Assembly: GCA_902168115.1 (NCBI GenBank) | Contig: CABHPB010000124.1 | Coordinates: forward strand, 1 to 64,000 | Origin: an uncultured Methylopila sp. | Lineage (GTDB): Bacteria > Pseudomonadota > Alphaproteobacteria > Rhizobiales > Methylopilaceae | DNA: 64,000 bases | Direction of reading: 5' to 3' | Shown: in pieces, positions 39,353 through 47,480 of the stretch | Position numbering within the stretch: position 1 is the stretch's first letter | Layout: every line of letters begins with the position of its first letter | The notes under the pieces: generated by a model | What the model saw: the letters and a program-made list of their open reading frames with translations, nothing else | Databases searched by the model: none | Told to the model about the DNA's origin: nothing | Translations under genes and position numbers: made by a program

Positions 39353-40408
39353 ATGCGTTGGTCGTCCGGAACGACGTCGCAGGCCGTGGACATGGGGGCG
39401 GCGTCCGCAGCGGTCTCGACGTCGCTCGCCTTCAGCCGTCGCGGCGTCCTCGCCGTCGGCGCGGCGATCGCGTTCGGCGCGTCGGCCGGCTTCTCCCGCG
39501 CGGCCGAGCCGCTCAAGATCGCGACGCTGAAGTTCGGCACCGTCAACTGGCTGCTCGACACCATCAAGGCCGAGAGCGAGAAGGCCGGGCAGGCGGCGCC
39601 GTTCGAGCGCCTCGAGCTCGCTTCAACGCAGGCGCTGACGGTCGCACTGCAGGCCGGGCAAAGCGATCTCGCCGTCAGCGACTGGCCCTGGGCGATGCGC
39701 CGCCGGATCGAGGGCGAGACGTTCCGCTTCGCGCCCTATTCCTCGGCTCTCGGCGCGCTGATGGTCGGCAAGAACTCGAAGGTCGAGACGCTCGCCGACC
39801 TCAAGGGCAAGAAGATCGGCGTCGCCGGCGGCCCGATCGACAAGAGCTGGCTCCTGTTCCGCGCCTACGCGCACAAGGAGGTCGACGGCGACATCGCCAC
39901 CATGGTCGAGCCTGTCTTCGGCGCGCCGCCCCTGCTGAACGAGCAGCTGAGGCTCGGCCGGATCGACGCCGTGCTGACCTTCTGGAACTTCGCGGCCCGT
40001 CTCGACGCGGAAGGCTACCGGCGCCTCGTCGACGTCTCCGAGGTGATGAAGCGCCTCGGCCTCGAGCCGCCGCCTCCGCTCGTCGGGTTCGTCTGGCGCG
40101 ACCAGCTTTCCGAGAAGAAGGGACCGCAGCTCGACGCGTTCTTCGCGGGCGTCAAGTCCGCGAACGAGACGCTGAGAAAATCCGACGAGGCGTGGGAGCG
40201 GCTGAGGCCGTCCATGCAGGTCCAGTCCGACGCGGAGTTCACGCGGCTGAAGGACTATTTCCGCGCAGGCATTCCGGCCCCTTGGGGCGAGGCCGATCTC
40301 GCGTCGTCGCAGAAGCTCTACGGGCTGCTGGCGGAGCTCGGCGGACAGGAATTCGTCGGTCCGAACCCGCGGTTCGATCCCGGACTGTTCTGGTCTTCGA
40401 AAGTCTGA
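39353..40408 (+). CDS. ABC importer substrate-binding protein (nitrate/sulfonate/taurine-type)
   Basis: About 351 residues from ATG 39353. A twin-arginine-like signal (FSRRGVLAVGAAIAFGASAGFSRAAEP) precedes an NMT1/SsuA-like fold: LKIATLKFGTVNWLLDTIKAES, LTVALQAGQSDLAVSDWPWAMRRR, LADLKGKKIGVAGGPIDKSWLLFRAYAHK. The C-terminal part ends in GPNPRFDPGLFWSSKV. The ligand is unknown. Its location opposite the lut-like cluster and beside fae suggests a C1-related role such as uptake of a metal complex, PQQ precursor or organic sulfur/nitrogen compound. Confidence 0.85.
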   Translation: MRWSSGTTSQAVDMGAASAAVSTSLAFSRRGVLAVGAAIAFGASAGFSRAAEPLKIATLKFGTVNWLLDTIKAESEKAGQAAPFERLELASTQALTVALQAGQSDLAVSDWPWAMRRRIEGETFRFAPYSSALGALMVGKNSKVETLADLKGKKIGVAGGPIDKSWLLFRAYAHKEVDGDIATMVEPVFGAPPLLNEQLRLGRIDAVLTFWNFAARLDAEGYRRLVDVSEVMKRLGLEPPPPLVGFVWRDQLSEKKGPQLDAFFAGVKSANETLRKSDEAWERLRPSMQVQSDAEFTRLKDYFRAGIPAPWGEADLASSQKLYGLLAELGGQEFVGPNPRFDPGLFWSSKV

Positions 40409-40420
40409 GGCGTCCAGGCG

Positions 40421-41173
40421 GTGACGGCGGTTTCGCGACTGGGGTGGTGGGCGCTCTCGCTCGGCGTCTTCGTGGCCGTGTGGTGGCTGGCGGCGCTTTA
40501 TTATGGCGATCCGAAGCTGCTGCCGACGCCGCCGCTCGTGCTGGACGCGCTCATCGCCGCGGCCAAGACCGGCGCTTTGTTCTCCAATCTTTTGGTCACG
40601 CTCGCGCGCGTCGCGGCGAGCTTCCTGCTCGCCATGGTGATCGGATCGGCGCTCGGGATCTTCCTCGGCATGTCGCCGACCGCCGACCGGCTCGTCGGCC
40701 CATGGATCGTGCTGTTCCTGAACCTGCCGGCGCTCGTCATCATCATGCTGTGCTACGTCTGGTTCGGACTGGTCGAATCTGCCGCCGTCGCCGCCGTCGC
40801 GATCAACAAGATCCCGAACGTCGCGGTCACCCTCAGGGAGGGCGCCGCGGCGCTGAGCCGCGATCTCGCCGAGATGGCGCGGATCTACGGGTTCAGCCGC
40901 TGGAAGACGCTTCGTCACGTGATCCTGCCGCAGCTTGCGCCCTATTTCGCGGCGGCCGCCCGGTCCGGTCTGGCGCTGGTGTGGAAGATCGTGCTGGTCG
41001 TCGAGCTTCTCGGCCGGCCGAACGGCGTCGGCTTCGAGCTGCAGACCGCCTTCCAGCTCTGGGACGTCGCGACGATCCTCGCCTACGCGCTCGCCTTCGG
41101 GCTGATCGTGCAGGCGATCGAGCTCGGCCTGATCCAGCCCTGGGAACGGGCCGCGAACCGGTGGCGGCGATGA
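40421..41173 (+). CDS. ABC importer permease (SsuC/TauC-like)
   Basis: A 250-residue permease from GTG 40421, 12 bp after the binding protein stop. Six membrane helices are recognisable, and the EAA coupling loop is DLAEMARIYGFSRWKTLRHVILPQLAPYFAAAARSGLALVWKIVLVVELLG. Typical of the nitrate/sulfonate/taurine group. It overlaps the ATPase start by 4 bp. Confidence 0.9.
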   Translation: MTAVSRLGWWALSLGVFVAVWWLAALYYGDPKLLPTPPLVLDALIAAAKTGALFSNLLVTLARVAASFLLAMVIGSALGIFLGMSPTADRLVGPWIVLFLNLPALVIIMLCYVWFGLVESAAVAAVAINKIPNVAVTLREGAAALSRDLAEMARIYGFSRWKTLRHVILPQLAPYFAAAARSGLALVWKIVLVVELLGRPNGVGFELQTAFQLWDVATILAYALAFGLIVQAIELGLIQPWERAANRWRR

Positions 41174-41913
41174 CGGCCGTCCGCATCGACATCGCCGAAA
41201 AGGTCTTTCCGGCGGTCTCCGGCGCCCCGGCGCGCGGCCTCTACCACGACTTCCGCCTCGAAGTGGCGGACAAGAGCTTCGTTGCGCTGCTCGGGCCGTC
41301 GGGCCTCGGCAAGACGACGCTCCTCAACATCGTCGCGGGCGTCGATCGTGACTTCAAGGGACGCGTGGCGTTCGACGGCAAGGCCGCGCCGCGCATCGGC
41401 TACGCGTTCCAGAGCCCGCGCCTGCTCCCGTGGCGGACCGTTCTCCAGAACGTGACGTTGCCGCTCGAGCCGGGCGCCGGAAGCGTCGAGCGTGCGAAGA
41501 CGCTTCTCGCCGAAATGGGGCTGGGGGACGCCCACGACGTCTATCCGGAGCGCCTCTCGCTCGGCATGCAGCGCCGCGTCGCGCTCGCGCGCGCCTTCGC
41601 GTTGCAGCCCGACCTGCTGCTGATGGACGAGCCGTTCGTCTCCCTGGACGAACAGACGGCGGAAAGGCTGCGCGATCTGCTGGCGGACCTCGTCCGGCGC
41701 CATCCCGCGACGATCCTGTTCGTCACACACGACAGTCGCGAGGCCGTCAGGCTCGCCGATCGCGTGGTGCTGCTCGCCGGTCCCCCCGTCCGGATCGAGC
41801 GCGACGTCAGGATCGAGCTGTCTGCGGAAGCGCGGCGCAGTTCGGGCGAGGTCGAGCGGGTGCGCGGCGCGCTGACCGAGGCTGCGCCGGCTCTGTCGCT
41901 CGCGCGCGGCTGA
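41170..41913 (+). CDS. ABC importer ATPase (SsuB/TauB-like)
   Basis: A 247-residue ATPase. Walker A is GPSGLGKTT at about residues 42-50, the Q-loop is GYAFQSPRLLPWRTV, the signature is LSLGMQRRVALARAF (Leu and Met replace the usual Gly and Gln of LSGGQ), Walker B is LLLMDEPFVSLDEQT, and the switch is FVTHDSREAV. The signature variant is known in this subfamily and does not imply inactivity. It ends the three-gene operon; a strong hairpin follows 43 bp downstream. Confidence 0.9.
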   Translation: MTAVRIDIAEKVFPAVSGAPARGLYHDFRLEVADKSFVALLGPSGLGKTTLLNIVAGVDRDFKGRVAFDGKAAPRIGYAFQSPRLLPWRTVLQNVTLPLEPGAGSVERAKTLLAEMGLGDAHDVYPERLSLGMQRRVALARAFALQPDLLLMDEPFVSLDEQTAERLRDLLADLVRRHPATILFVTHDSREAVRLADRVVLLAGPPVRIERDVRIELSAEARRSSGEVERVRGALTEAAPALSLARG

Positions 41914-41956
41914 CCCTCACCGCCTTCCGGGACTTTTATCTGGCCCAGAACTGGAA

Positions 41957-41986
41957 ACGGCCCGAAGCGTCTCCGCTTCGGGCCGT
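41957..41986. terminator. Strong hairpin between ABC operon and fae
   Basis: A perfect 13-bp stem: ACGGCCCGAAGCG (41957-41969), loop TCTC, then CGCTTCGGGCCGT (41974-41986). No T-run follows on the plus strand; on the minus strand CCGTTTCC follows, so it may terminate fae better than the ABC operon. It lies between two convergent genes. Confidence 0.75.
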
Positions 41987-42088
41987 CGCCATCAGTCTAG
42001 TTTACTTACCGAACAAGATGGCGGCCAACCGCTGGAGCAGGCCTGGAGGCTTTGCTGCAGGGGCGTTCTGTCCAGGGTGGTTTCCGCT

Positions 42089-42601
42089 CTACGCGTTGGC
42101 GGCGAAGGGGTGCTTCGCGGAAGCCGACTGCGCGACCACGTCCTTGGCCTTCGGCTCGCCGGCGACGGCGCGCTTCAGGGCTTCCTTGGTGGCCTCATAG
42201 TTGTACTGCTGGATCTTGGCGTCGTCGGCCGCTTCCCAGTGAATGAACACGCCGACCGAGATGAACAGGTCGTCGGCTTCGTCCTCGGGGATCGTGCCGT
42301 CGGCGACGCAGTCGACGACAGCCTTGGCGACGCCGTACTGCGCCGGGCCGAACATCTGGACGGCCTGACGGGCGTCCTTGATGGTGACTTTGTTGAACAG
42401 GATCGTGTTCGGCTTCGCGAGCAGGTTCGGGGTCACGACCGCGAGCAGCGAGGTGAAGCCGTCCTTGTTGTTGGTGAGCGCGTTCACGAACGCGGACTCA
42501 GCCGTCGAGCCGCGCGGGCCGATGATGAGGTCGATGTGAGCGACTTCGTTGCCGTCGCCGACGAGCGACTCGCCGATGAGGGTCTTGGTGATCTTCGCCA
42601 T
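42089..42601 (-). CDS. fae: Formaldehyde-activating enzyme
   Basis: A 170-residue Fae that condenses formaldehyde with dephospho-H4MPT to methylene-H4MPT. It is nearly identical in pattern to M. extorquens Fae: [17 protein letters not shown] with catalytic His22, [66 protein letters not shown] and KHPFAANA at the end. GGGAGG lies about 10 bases before the ATG. Codon use is strongly biased, indicating high expression. It is monocistronic, apart from the main H4MPT island. Confidence 0.97.
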   Translation of the reverse strand: MAKITKTLIGESLVGDGNEVAHIDLIIGPRGSTAESAFVNALTNNKDGFTSLLAVVTPNLLAKPNTILFNKVTIKDARQAVQMFGPAQYGVAKAVVDCVADGTIPEDEADDLFISVGVFIHWEAADDAKIQQYNYEATKEALKRAVAGEPKAKDVVAQSASAKHPFAANA

Positions 42602-42996
42602 AAGCTAGCATCCTCCCAGGTTGTTCCGTGGTGTAACCGCTGACGCGGGGAAATGCGCCGCGCGGCCGATGCCCAAACTCTATCGTTGCGTCTGCGTTCG
42701 GCTGGGAAACCGAACCGGTTGACCGGATAGCGCATTGCAAGGACATGCGGCGCGCACACTATTCGCGACCCGGATCGGACCGCAAGCGCTTCTTAGGGCG
42801 ACCATATGCCCGCGACGAGCGTCACAGTGGCGTATTTGCGACGGTCTTACGCAATTCATGCGACGCAGCATCGCGCCTGTTGCGATGCACAAAATGCGGC
42901 GTACGCTTTGAGTCGGCCCTGCGCAGGGGCGCGGGGCCGCACGACGGCGCGCTCGCGTCGTCGCAGCCAGGAGCGTTTCCTGGCAGGGAGCCGATC
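42602..42996. promoter_or_regulatory. Divergent region between fae and a small secreted protein gene
   Basis: 395 bp without a gene. CATGCGACGCAGCA at 42857-42870 matches the cbbF/cbbR gap element at 13 of 14 positions. It overlaps a longer stretch, TTGCGACGGTCTTACG and following (42836-42864), that resembles 50395-50423 upstream of another small secreted protein. A hairpin GCATCGC / GCGATGC lies at 42868-42888. These are about 240-290 bp from fae and 110-160 bp from the rightward gene. Confidence 0.5.
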
Positions 42997-43212
42997 ATGG
43001 ATCTCGTGCTGCTTGTGTGCCTCATCTCCTCGCCGCAGTCATGCCGGGAGGAGCGTGTGCTCGTCTCATACGACATGTCCGATCCCCGCACCTGCATGAT
43101 GGGGGCGGTCCCGGTCATCGCCGAATGGGCCGGCGATCATCCCGACTATCAGGTGTCTCGCTGGAAATGCGACGGATCGAGCGCCTCTCGCCTGACACGG
43201 AACTTCAATTGA
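42997..43212 (+). CDS. Small conserved hypothetical protein
   Basis: A 71-residue protein from ATG 42997, preceded by GGCAGGGAG. The N-terminus MDLVLLVCLISSPQSC may be a short hydrophobic signal; the rest has several cysteines (SCREERV, TCMMGAVPVIAEWAGDHPDYQVSRWKCDG). Similar 70-residue proteins with the CMMGAxPxIAEW and VSRWKC segments occur in Hyphomicrobiales, without known function. The reading frame extends upstream, but the part before 42997 has arginine-rich, non-coding-like content. Confidence 0.7.
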   Translation: MDLVLLVCLISSPQSCREERVLVSYDMSDPRTCMMGAVPVIAEWAGDHPDYQVSRWKCDGSSASRLTRNFN

Positions 43213-43545
43213 AGCCGCAGAAGGCCTGAGACTCGGATTATAAGAAAACAATAAATACTCAATAATATAGACGGAACCGCGTCGTATATTTAGTCTTCGG
43301 CTCCATCGAACGTGCCGAAGGGCGGAATGCGGACACCGGATTTACGGCGGCGTCGCCTGGCGGGCGACGGCAGGACCGTCAGACAGGCTGGGCATGCCAG
43401 CGGCGCGCGCCGGGAGACGCGCGTCGGACGGCGGGTTCGTCCGTTCGGCGGGGTTGACGCGCAAACCGTCGCGCGGGCCCTTGGCGGCGCGCACCCGTTC
43501 CAAACACAAGGCCCGCAAAGGGCCGACGCTTCAGGGAGATTGCAG
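43213..43545 (+). other. Gene-free interval with AT-rich start
   Basis: 333 bp. The first 100 bp are AT-rich (TTATAAGAAAACAATAAATACTCAATAATATAG around 43235-43270), a probable promoter area. The rest is GC-rich without a convincing reading frame. A ribosome-binding site (CAGGGAGATTGCAG) precedes the gene at 43546. Confidence 0.4.
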
Positions 43546-43980
43546 ATGCTTCGACGCTTGGCCCGGCCGCTGGCGTTCGCTGCCGCGTGTCTGATCGCGG
43601 CGCCCGCAGGCGCGGTCGATCTCGCCAAGGGTCGCCAGACCCTGCCCGATCTCGTGCTCGGCGGCGACAACGGCGACGACTACGCGGTCAGCAAGAAGGA
43701 CTACGAGCTGGAGTCCGGGAAGGCGTATCAGCTCGATATCGTCTCCAAAGGCGGCAAGGAATACAAATTCTTCGCGCCGGAGTTCTTCCGCAATATCTGG
43801 ATCAACCAGATCGTGATCAATCATCTGGAGATCCACGGTCCGGGCTCGCCGCATCATCTCGAATGGGACGACGAGGGGGCGATCCGCATCGAGTTTGTCG
43901 TGATTCGGCCGGGGTCCTTCAAGTGGTGGATCGACGGGCTCGAGTCCCGCGGCATGGTCGGGACGATCACCGCAAAATGA
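43546..43980 (+). CDS. Exported cupredoxin-like protein, unknown function
   Basis: About 144 residues from ATG 43546. A signal peptide ends near residue 23 (APAGAVD). The mature part has a beta-rich layout resembling a cupredoxin (PDLVLGGDNGDDYAVSKKDYELESGKAYQLDIVSKGGKEYKFFAPEFF near the start, and RIEFVVIRPGSFKWWIDGLESRGMVGTITAK at the end). The usual copper ligand cysteine in the C-terminal loop is missing, so metal binding is doubtful. It overlaps the next gene by 4 bp. The fold call is from pattern only. Confidence 0.65.
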   Translation: MLRRLARPLAFAAACLIAAPAGAVDLAKGRQTLPDLVLGGDNGDDYAVSKKDYELESGKAYQLDIVSKGGKEYKFFAPEFFRNIWINQIVINHLEIHGPGSPHHLEWDDEGAIRIEFVVIRPGSFKWWIDGLESRGMVGTITAK

Positions 43981-44237
43981 GCGCGCTCCAGCCCACCCTC
44001 CGCCTGCTGGCGATCGCCGCGGCGCTGGCCGTCTCGACGCCGGCCTTCGCCGATGACGCGGCCGACTGCGACGCCGGGATCGAGATGATCTCGGGCGAGG
44101 TCGCCAAGGATCACCCCAAGGCCACGGCCGACGCGCTGAAAAAGGCCCTGAGGGTCGCCAAGCGCGAAAAGGGGGAGAAAGAATACGACGAGTGCCTCGA
44201 CGCGGTCGCGGACGCGAAGAAGGCGCTCGGTCGGTGA
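43977..44237 (+). CDS. Small exported protein with two conserved-looking cysteines
   Basis: An 86-residue precursor with signal peptide (LLAIAAALAVSTPAFADD). The mature 60 residues are helical and charged, with Cys in ADCDAGIEMISGE and in YDECLDAVADAKKAL. The spacing suggests two helices joined by a disulfide. ATG overlaps the upstream stop (ATGA), so it is coexpressed with the cupredoxin-like protein. It lacks EF-hand loops and so is not a lanmodulin. Function unknown. Confidence 0.68.
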   Translation: MSALQPTLRLLAIAAALAVSTPAFADDAADCDAGIEMISGEVAKDHPKATADALKKALRVAKREKGEKEYDECLDAVADAKKALGR

Positions 44238-44272
44238 CGGCGCGCCGCCGGATTCATTGAGGCGGCGCAGGG

Positions 44273-45931
44273 ATGACGAGGGCTGGCGCGATGCTGCGCA
44301 ACCCGTTGCGGTCGTTGAGGATCAGGCTCGCGGTGCTGGTCGCCGCGGTCCTGGTCACGACCGTGGCTGCCGCGCTCGTCTTCGCCTGGGCGCTCTCGGT
44401 CACCAATCATAACGTCGCCGAGTTGTCCTCCGCCCAGCGCCGCCTGGAGGATCTGTCGACGGCGTCGAGCCGCATCGGGGACTATGCGCTCGCCGCGCTG
44501 CAGACCACGGAGTCGCACGAACTGCAGACCGATCGGCTCTCGCTTCCCCGCAAGGGCATCCAGGAGTCGCTCGAACGCTTCCGGCAGGACGTCGCCGCGG
44601 ACGTGACTCGCCTAGGCGCGGTGCAGGGACAGGCGATCGAGTCCTCGCGCGGCCGCGCGCTGGCGTTCATGAAGGCGCATTTCGAGGTGCTCGACCGCGA
44701 GGTGATGCAGGCCATCCGCGACGGGCGCAACGGCGGCGAGGCGTCCCAACAGGTGGCCGAGGACCGGGTGCGCGCCTCCCTCGACTATTTCGCCGGCAGC
44801 TTCGGACCGGCGCTCGGCCAGGCGATCGAGGCCGAGCGCGTCGCGGCGCGCGAGGCCGAGGCCGCGATGGCGAGGCTCCGGTCGAGGTTCGCGCCCCTGG
44901 CCATGCTGGCGATCGCGACCGCCGCGATGTTCGCCTTCCTGCTCTACCGCTGGATCGCGATGCCGCTCCTGAAGCGGATGTCCGAGGTGGCGGGCGCGGC
45001 GGCCGACATCACGCGCGGCCGCACGGACATTCGCCTCGCCGCGGGAGGCCATGACGAGCTTGGCCTGTTGACCAGGCGGTTCAATCGCATGGCCATCAGC
45101 CTCGCAAGGCGCGAGCGCCGCCTGCTCGCCGCCCAGTCGAGCCTCCAGGAGATCGTCGACGCCCGGACCGCCGAACTGCGCGCCGCGAACGAACGCCTGT
45201 CCGACATCGACAAGGCGCGCCGGCGCTTCTTCACCGACGTCAGTCACGAGCTCCGGACGCCGCTGACCGTGATTCTCGGAGAGGTCGACGTCACGCTGCG
45301 CGGCAAGCCGGATCACGGCGATCTGGTCGGCGCGCTGGCGACGATCCGCGTCCGGGCCAAGCGGCTCCATCGCCGCGTCGAGGACCTGCTCCGCGTCGCC
45401 CGCTCCGAGAGCGGGCAGCTCGATCTGGAGCTCGAGCCGATCGACCTCGCCGGCCTGATCGAAGAGGCCTGCGAGGGCGTTTCGGCGGCGGCCAAATCGC
45501 GCGGGCTGACCCTTACCGTCGGCGAGGGGCGCCAGGATCTGCTGGTCGAGGCCGATCACGAGTGGCTCCGGCAGGTGATCGAAGGACTGATCGCCAACGC
45601 GGTGCGCCATTCGAGCGCGGGCGGCGAAGTGCGCCTCGATCTCGCCGCCGATCGTCGCGGCCGCGCGGTCGTCACCGTCGCCGACCAGGGCGAAGGCATC
45701 CCGGCCGTCGATCTCCCGCACGTGTTCGAGCGCTTCTATCGCGGCGTGAGCGAGAAGGAGGGCTCCGGCTTCGGAATCGGGCTATCGCTCGCCCGCTGGA
45801 TCGTCGAACGCCACGGCGGCTCGATCTCGATCGCGAGCAGCGTCGCCGCGCCCGGCGTTGCATCGGGCACCACCGTGACCATCGCACTTCCCCTGCTGAC
45901 ACCGCGCCTCGCCATCGGAGCCGGCCAATGA
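44273..45931 (+). CDS. Membrane sensor histidine kinase
   Basis: A 552-residue kinase. Two membrane segments (about residues 18-42 and 206-230) flank a periplasmic region of about 165 residues, largely helical (AQRRLEDLSTASSRIGDYALAAL and later ERVAAREAEAAMARLRSRF). A HAMP domain follows (about 230-285), then HisKA with phosphoacceptor His325 in FFTDVSHELRTPLTVILGEV. The ATP-binding domain has VADQGEGIPAVDLPHVFERFYRG and GFGIGLSLARWIVERHGG. Its stop overlaps the response regulator start by 4 bp. The signal is unknown; the position among C1 genes makes control of fae, xoxF or the neighbouring secreted proteins plausible. Confidence 0.92.
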   Translation: MTRAGAMLRNPLRSLRIRLAVLVAAVLVTTVAAALVFAWALSVTNHNVAELSSAQRRLEDLSTASSRIGDYALAALQTTESHELQTDRLSLPRKGIQESLERFRQDVAADVTRLGAVQGQAIESSRGRALAFMKAHFEVLDREVMQAIRDGRNGGEASQQVAEDRVRASLDYFAGSFGPALGQAIEAERVAAREAEAAMARLRSRFAPLAMLAIATAAMFAFLLYRWIAMPLLKRMSEVAGAAADITRGRTDIRLAAGGHDELGLLTRRFNRMAISLARRERRLLAAQSSLQEIVDARTAELRAANERLSDIDKARRRFFTDVSHELRTPLTVILGEVDVTLRGKPDHGDLVGALATIRVRAKRLHRRVEDLLRVARSESGQLDLELEPIDLAGLIEEACEGVSAAAKSRGLTLTVGEGRQDLLVEADHEWLRQVIEGLIANAVRHSSAGGEVRLDLAADRRGRAVVTVADQGEGIPAVDLPHVFERFYRGVSEKEGSGFGIGLSLARWIVERHGGSISIASSVAAPGVASGTTVTIALPLLTPRLAIGAGQ

Positions 45932-46611
45932 CAATTCTCATCGTCGAAGACGACGCCGACATCGGATCGGTCCTGCGCCGCGGTTTCGCCGCCGAGGAGT
46001 ACGAGGTCGAGCTCGTCGGCGACGGCGAACAGGCGCTCGCGGTCGCGACCGGGCGCTCGATCTGCGCCATCATCCTCGACGTCATGCTGCCCGGCCGCTC
46101 CGGCATCGAGGTCTGCAAGGCTCTGCGGGCGTCGGGCCAAACCGCGCCGATCATCATGCTGTCGGCGCGCTCGTCGGTCACCGAGCGCACCGAGGGCCTG
46201 ATGGCCGGCGCTGACGACTACATTGTGAAGCCGTTCAATTTCGAGGAGCTGCTGGCTCGCGTCCGGGTCCAGGAGCTCAAGCGCGAGAGCAGCGAGGGCG
46301 ATCCGCGCCATCTCGTCGTCCCGCCGCTCGATCTCGATCTCGAGACGCGCACTGTCGCGACCGAGACCGGCACCACCCGGCTGACGGAACGCGAGGTCGA
46401 CCTGCTCGCGCTGCTGATGCGCCGCGCCGGCGAGCCGCTCAGCCGGGCCGACATCTTCTCCGCGCTCTGGGCGGGACACGGGGGGGCCTCGCTGAACGTG
46501 GTCGACGTTTATATCGGCTATCTCAGGCACAAGCTCGGGGAGGCGACGCCCGACGGCGGTCGGCTGATCGTCACGGTCCGGGGCAGGGGGTTCATGTATC
46601 AGCCGGCCTGA
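45928..46611 (+). CDS. OmpR-family response regulator
   Basis: A 227-residue regulator. The receiver has the acidic pair Asp8-Asp9 (IVEDDADIG), phosphoacceptor Asp51 in IILDVMLPGRSG, and the lysine in YIVKPFNFEE. The C-terminal winged helix has RLTEREVDLLALLMRRAGEPLSRADIFSALW and VDVYIGYLRHKLGEA...VRGRGFMYQP. It is the partner of the upstream kinase. The last 15 bp of the gene, including its stop, are duplicated immediately downstream. Confidence 0.94.
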   Translation: MTILIVEDDADIGSVLRRGFAAEEYEVELVGDGEQALAVATGRSICAIILDVMLPGRSGIEVCKALRASGQTAPIIMLSARSSVTERTEGLMAGADDYIVKPFNFEELLARVRVQELKRESSEGDPRHLVVPPLDLDLETRTVATETGTTRLTEREVDLLALLMRRAGEPLSRADIFSALWAGHGGASLNVVDVYIGYLRHKLGEATPDGGRLIVTVRGRGFMYQPA

Positions 46612-46626
46612 TATCAGCCGGCCTGA
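46597..46626 (+). repeat. 15-bp tandem duplication over a stop codon
   Basis: TATCAGCCGGCCTGA occurs twice without a gap: 46597-46611 (the last four codons plus stop of the response regulator) and 46612-46626. The copies are identical, suggesting a recent slippage event with no effect on the protein. Confidence 0.95.
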
Positions 46627-46796
46627 GCCACGCCGCCGGACATAGACGGATTGCGGCCCGCCGCGGCGCCTTGCGGCCTTTGCCGAGCAGCGCCGTCGGT
46701 CCATAATGGGCCGACAAGAAAAGGCCTGCGCGGCGACGCTTTTCTCTCGAGCGATCCGACGCATGCGCCAGAACAATCGTGAGGAAGGCGTACCAG

Positions 46797-47480
46797 ATGT
46801 CGTTCAATCTTCCGCGGCGGGGCGCGATCGCGCTCAGCGCCGCCGTCATTTTCTCGTCCGCGGCGGTCGCCGCCGCTCCCGCGACGATCGACCTCGTGTT
46901 CTACGCGCCGCATTTCTCCAAGCTCGAGAACGGCACCGTCGTCACCTACAAATACGTCCGCAAGACCGAGGATCCGAAGCTTGATCCGTCTTTCGAGGAC
47001 GTCGTGAGCGTCAAGGTCGGCCCGAGCGGCGCCGAAGACTCCGTGACGGTCGATCTGTTCAGCGGCGCACGCGCCATCAATCTCCCGAACATGTCGAAGA
47101 CCGGCAATCCGGTGATCGTCGCCGTCCTCGAGCAGGACGTGAAGGAGATGAACAAGTCGCTCGGCGGCAGCCCGTTCTATTTCCGCAATCGCCTGCGCCA
47201 GGCCATCTCGGCCGACACGCCCGCCGAGCCGACCAAGCTCGAATTCGGCGGCAAGACGGTCGACGGCTGGAAGATCAGCGTGAAGCCGTTCGCGAACGAC
47301 CCCGACAACAAGGTCAAGCTGAAGGAATACGCCCAGCGCAGCTATGAGCTGATCTTCTCGGACGCCGTGCCGGGCGGGCTTTATGCGCTCAAGACCATCA
47401 CGCCGAAGGCGGACGGTGGGGCGCTGCTCACCGAGGAGCTGACCGTCGCGAGCGACGCCAAGCCCGAGGGAGCGAAATGA
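46797..47480 (+). CDS. Exported protein of unknown function
   Basis: About 227 residues from ATG 46797 (an upstream in-frame start at 46779 adds six residues). The signal peptide ends near residue 28 (VAAAPATIDL). The mature protein begins DLVFYAPHFSKLENGTVVTYKYVRKTED and looks like an all-beta domain (SVTVDLFSGARAINLPNM, VPGGLYALKTITPKADGGALLTEELTV). It contains no cysteine. It overlaps the next gene by 4 bp, and both precede the convergent SoxYZ-like carrier. A role in the periplasmic quinoprotein system is possible by location only. Confidence 0.7.
   Translation: MSFNLPRRGAIALSAAVIFSSAAVAAAPATIDLVFYAPHFSKLENGTVVTYKYVRKTEDPKLDPSFEDVVSVKVGPSGAEDSVTVDLFSGARAINLPNMSKTGNPVIVAVLEQDVKEMNKSLGGSPFYFRNRLRQAISADTPAEPTKLEFGGKTVDGWKISVKPFANDPDNKVKLKEYAQRSYELIFSDAVPGGLYALKTITPKADGGALLTEELTVASDAKPEGAK

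Noticed and set aside
39358-41913. A single 851-residue protein covering the ABC importer region
   Set aside because: Only its last 247 residues are real (the ATPase); the earlier part is out of frame with the binding protein and permease, which have clear starts and motifs.
43977-44237. Possible lanmodulin-type lanthanide-binding protein
   Set aside because: Small, exported and near C1 genes, but there are no EF-hand loops with regularly spaced acidic residues.
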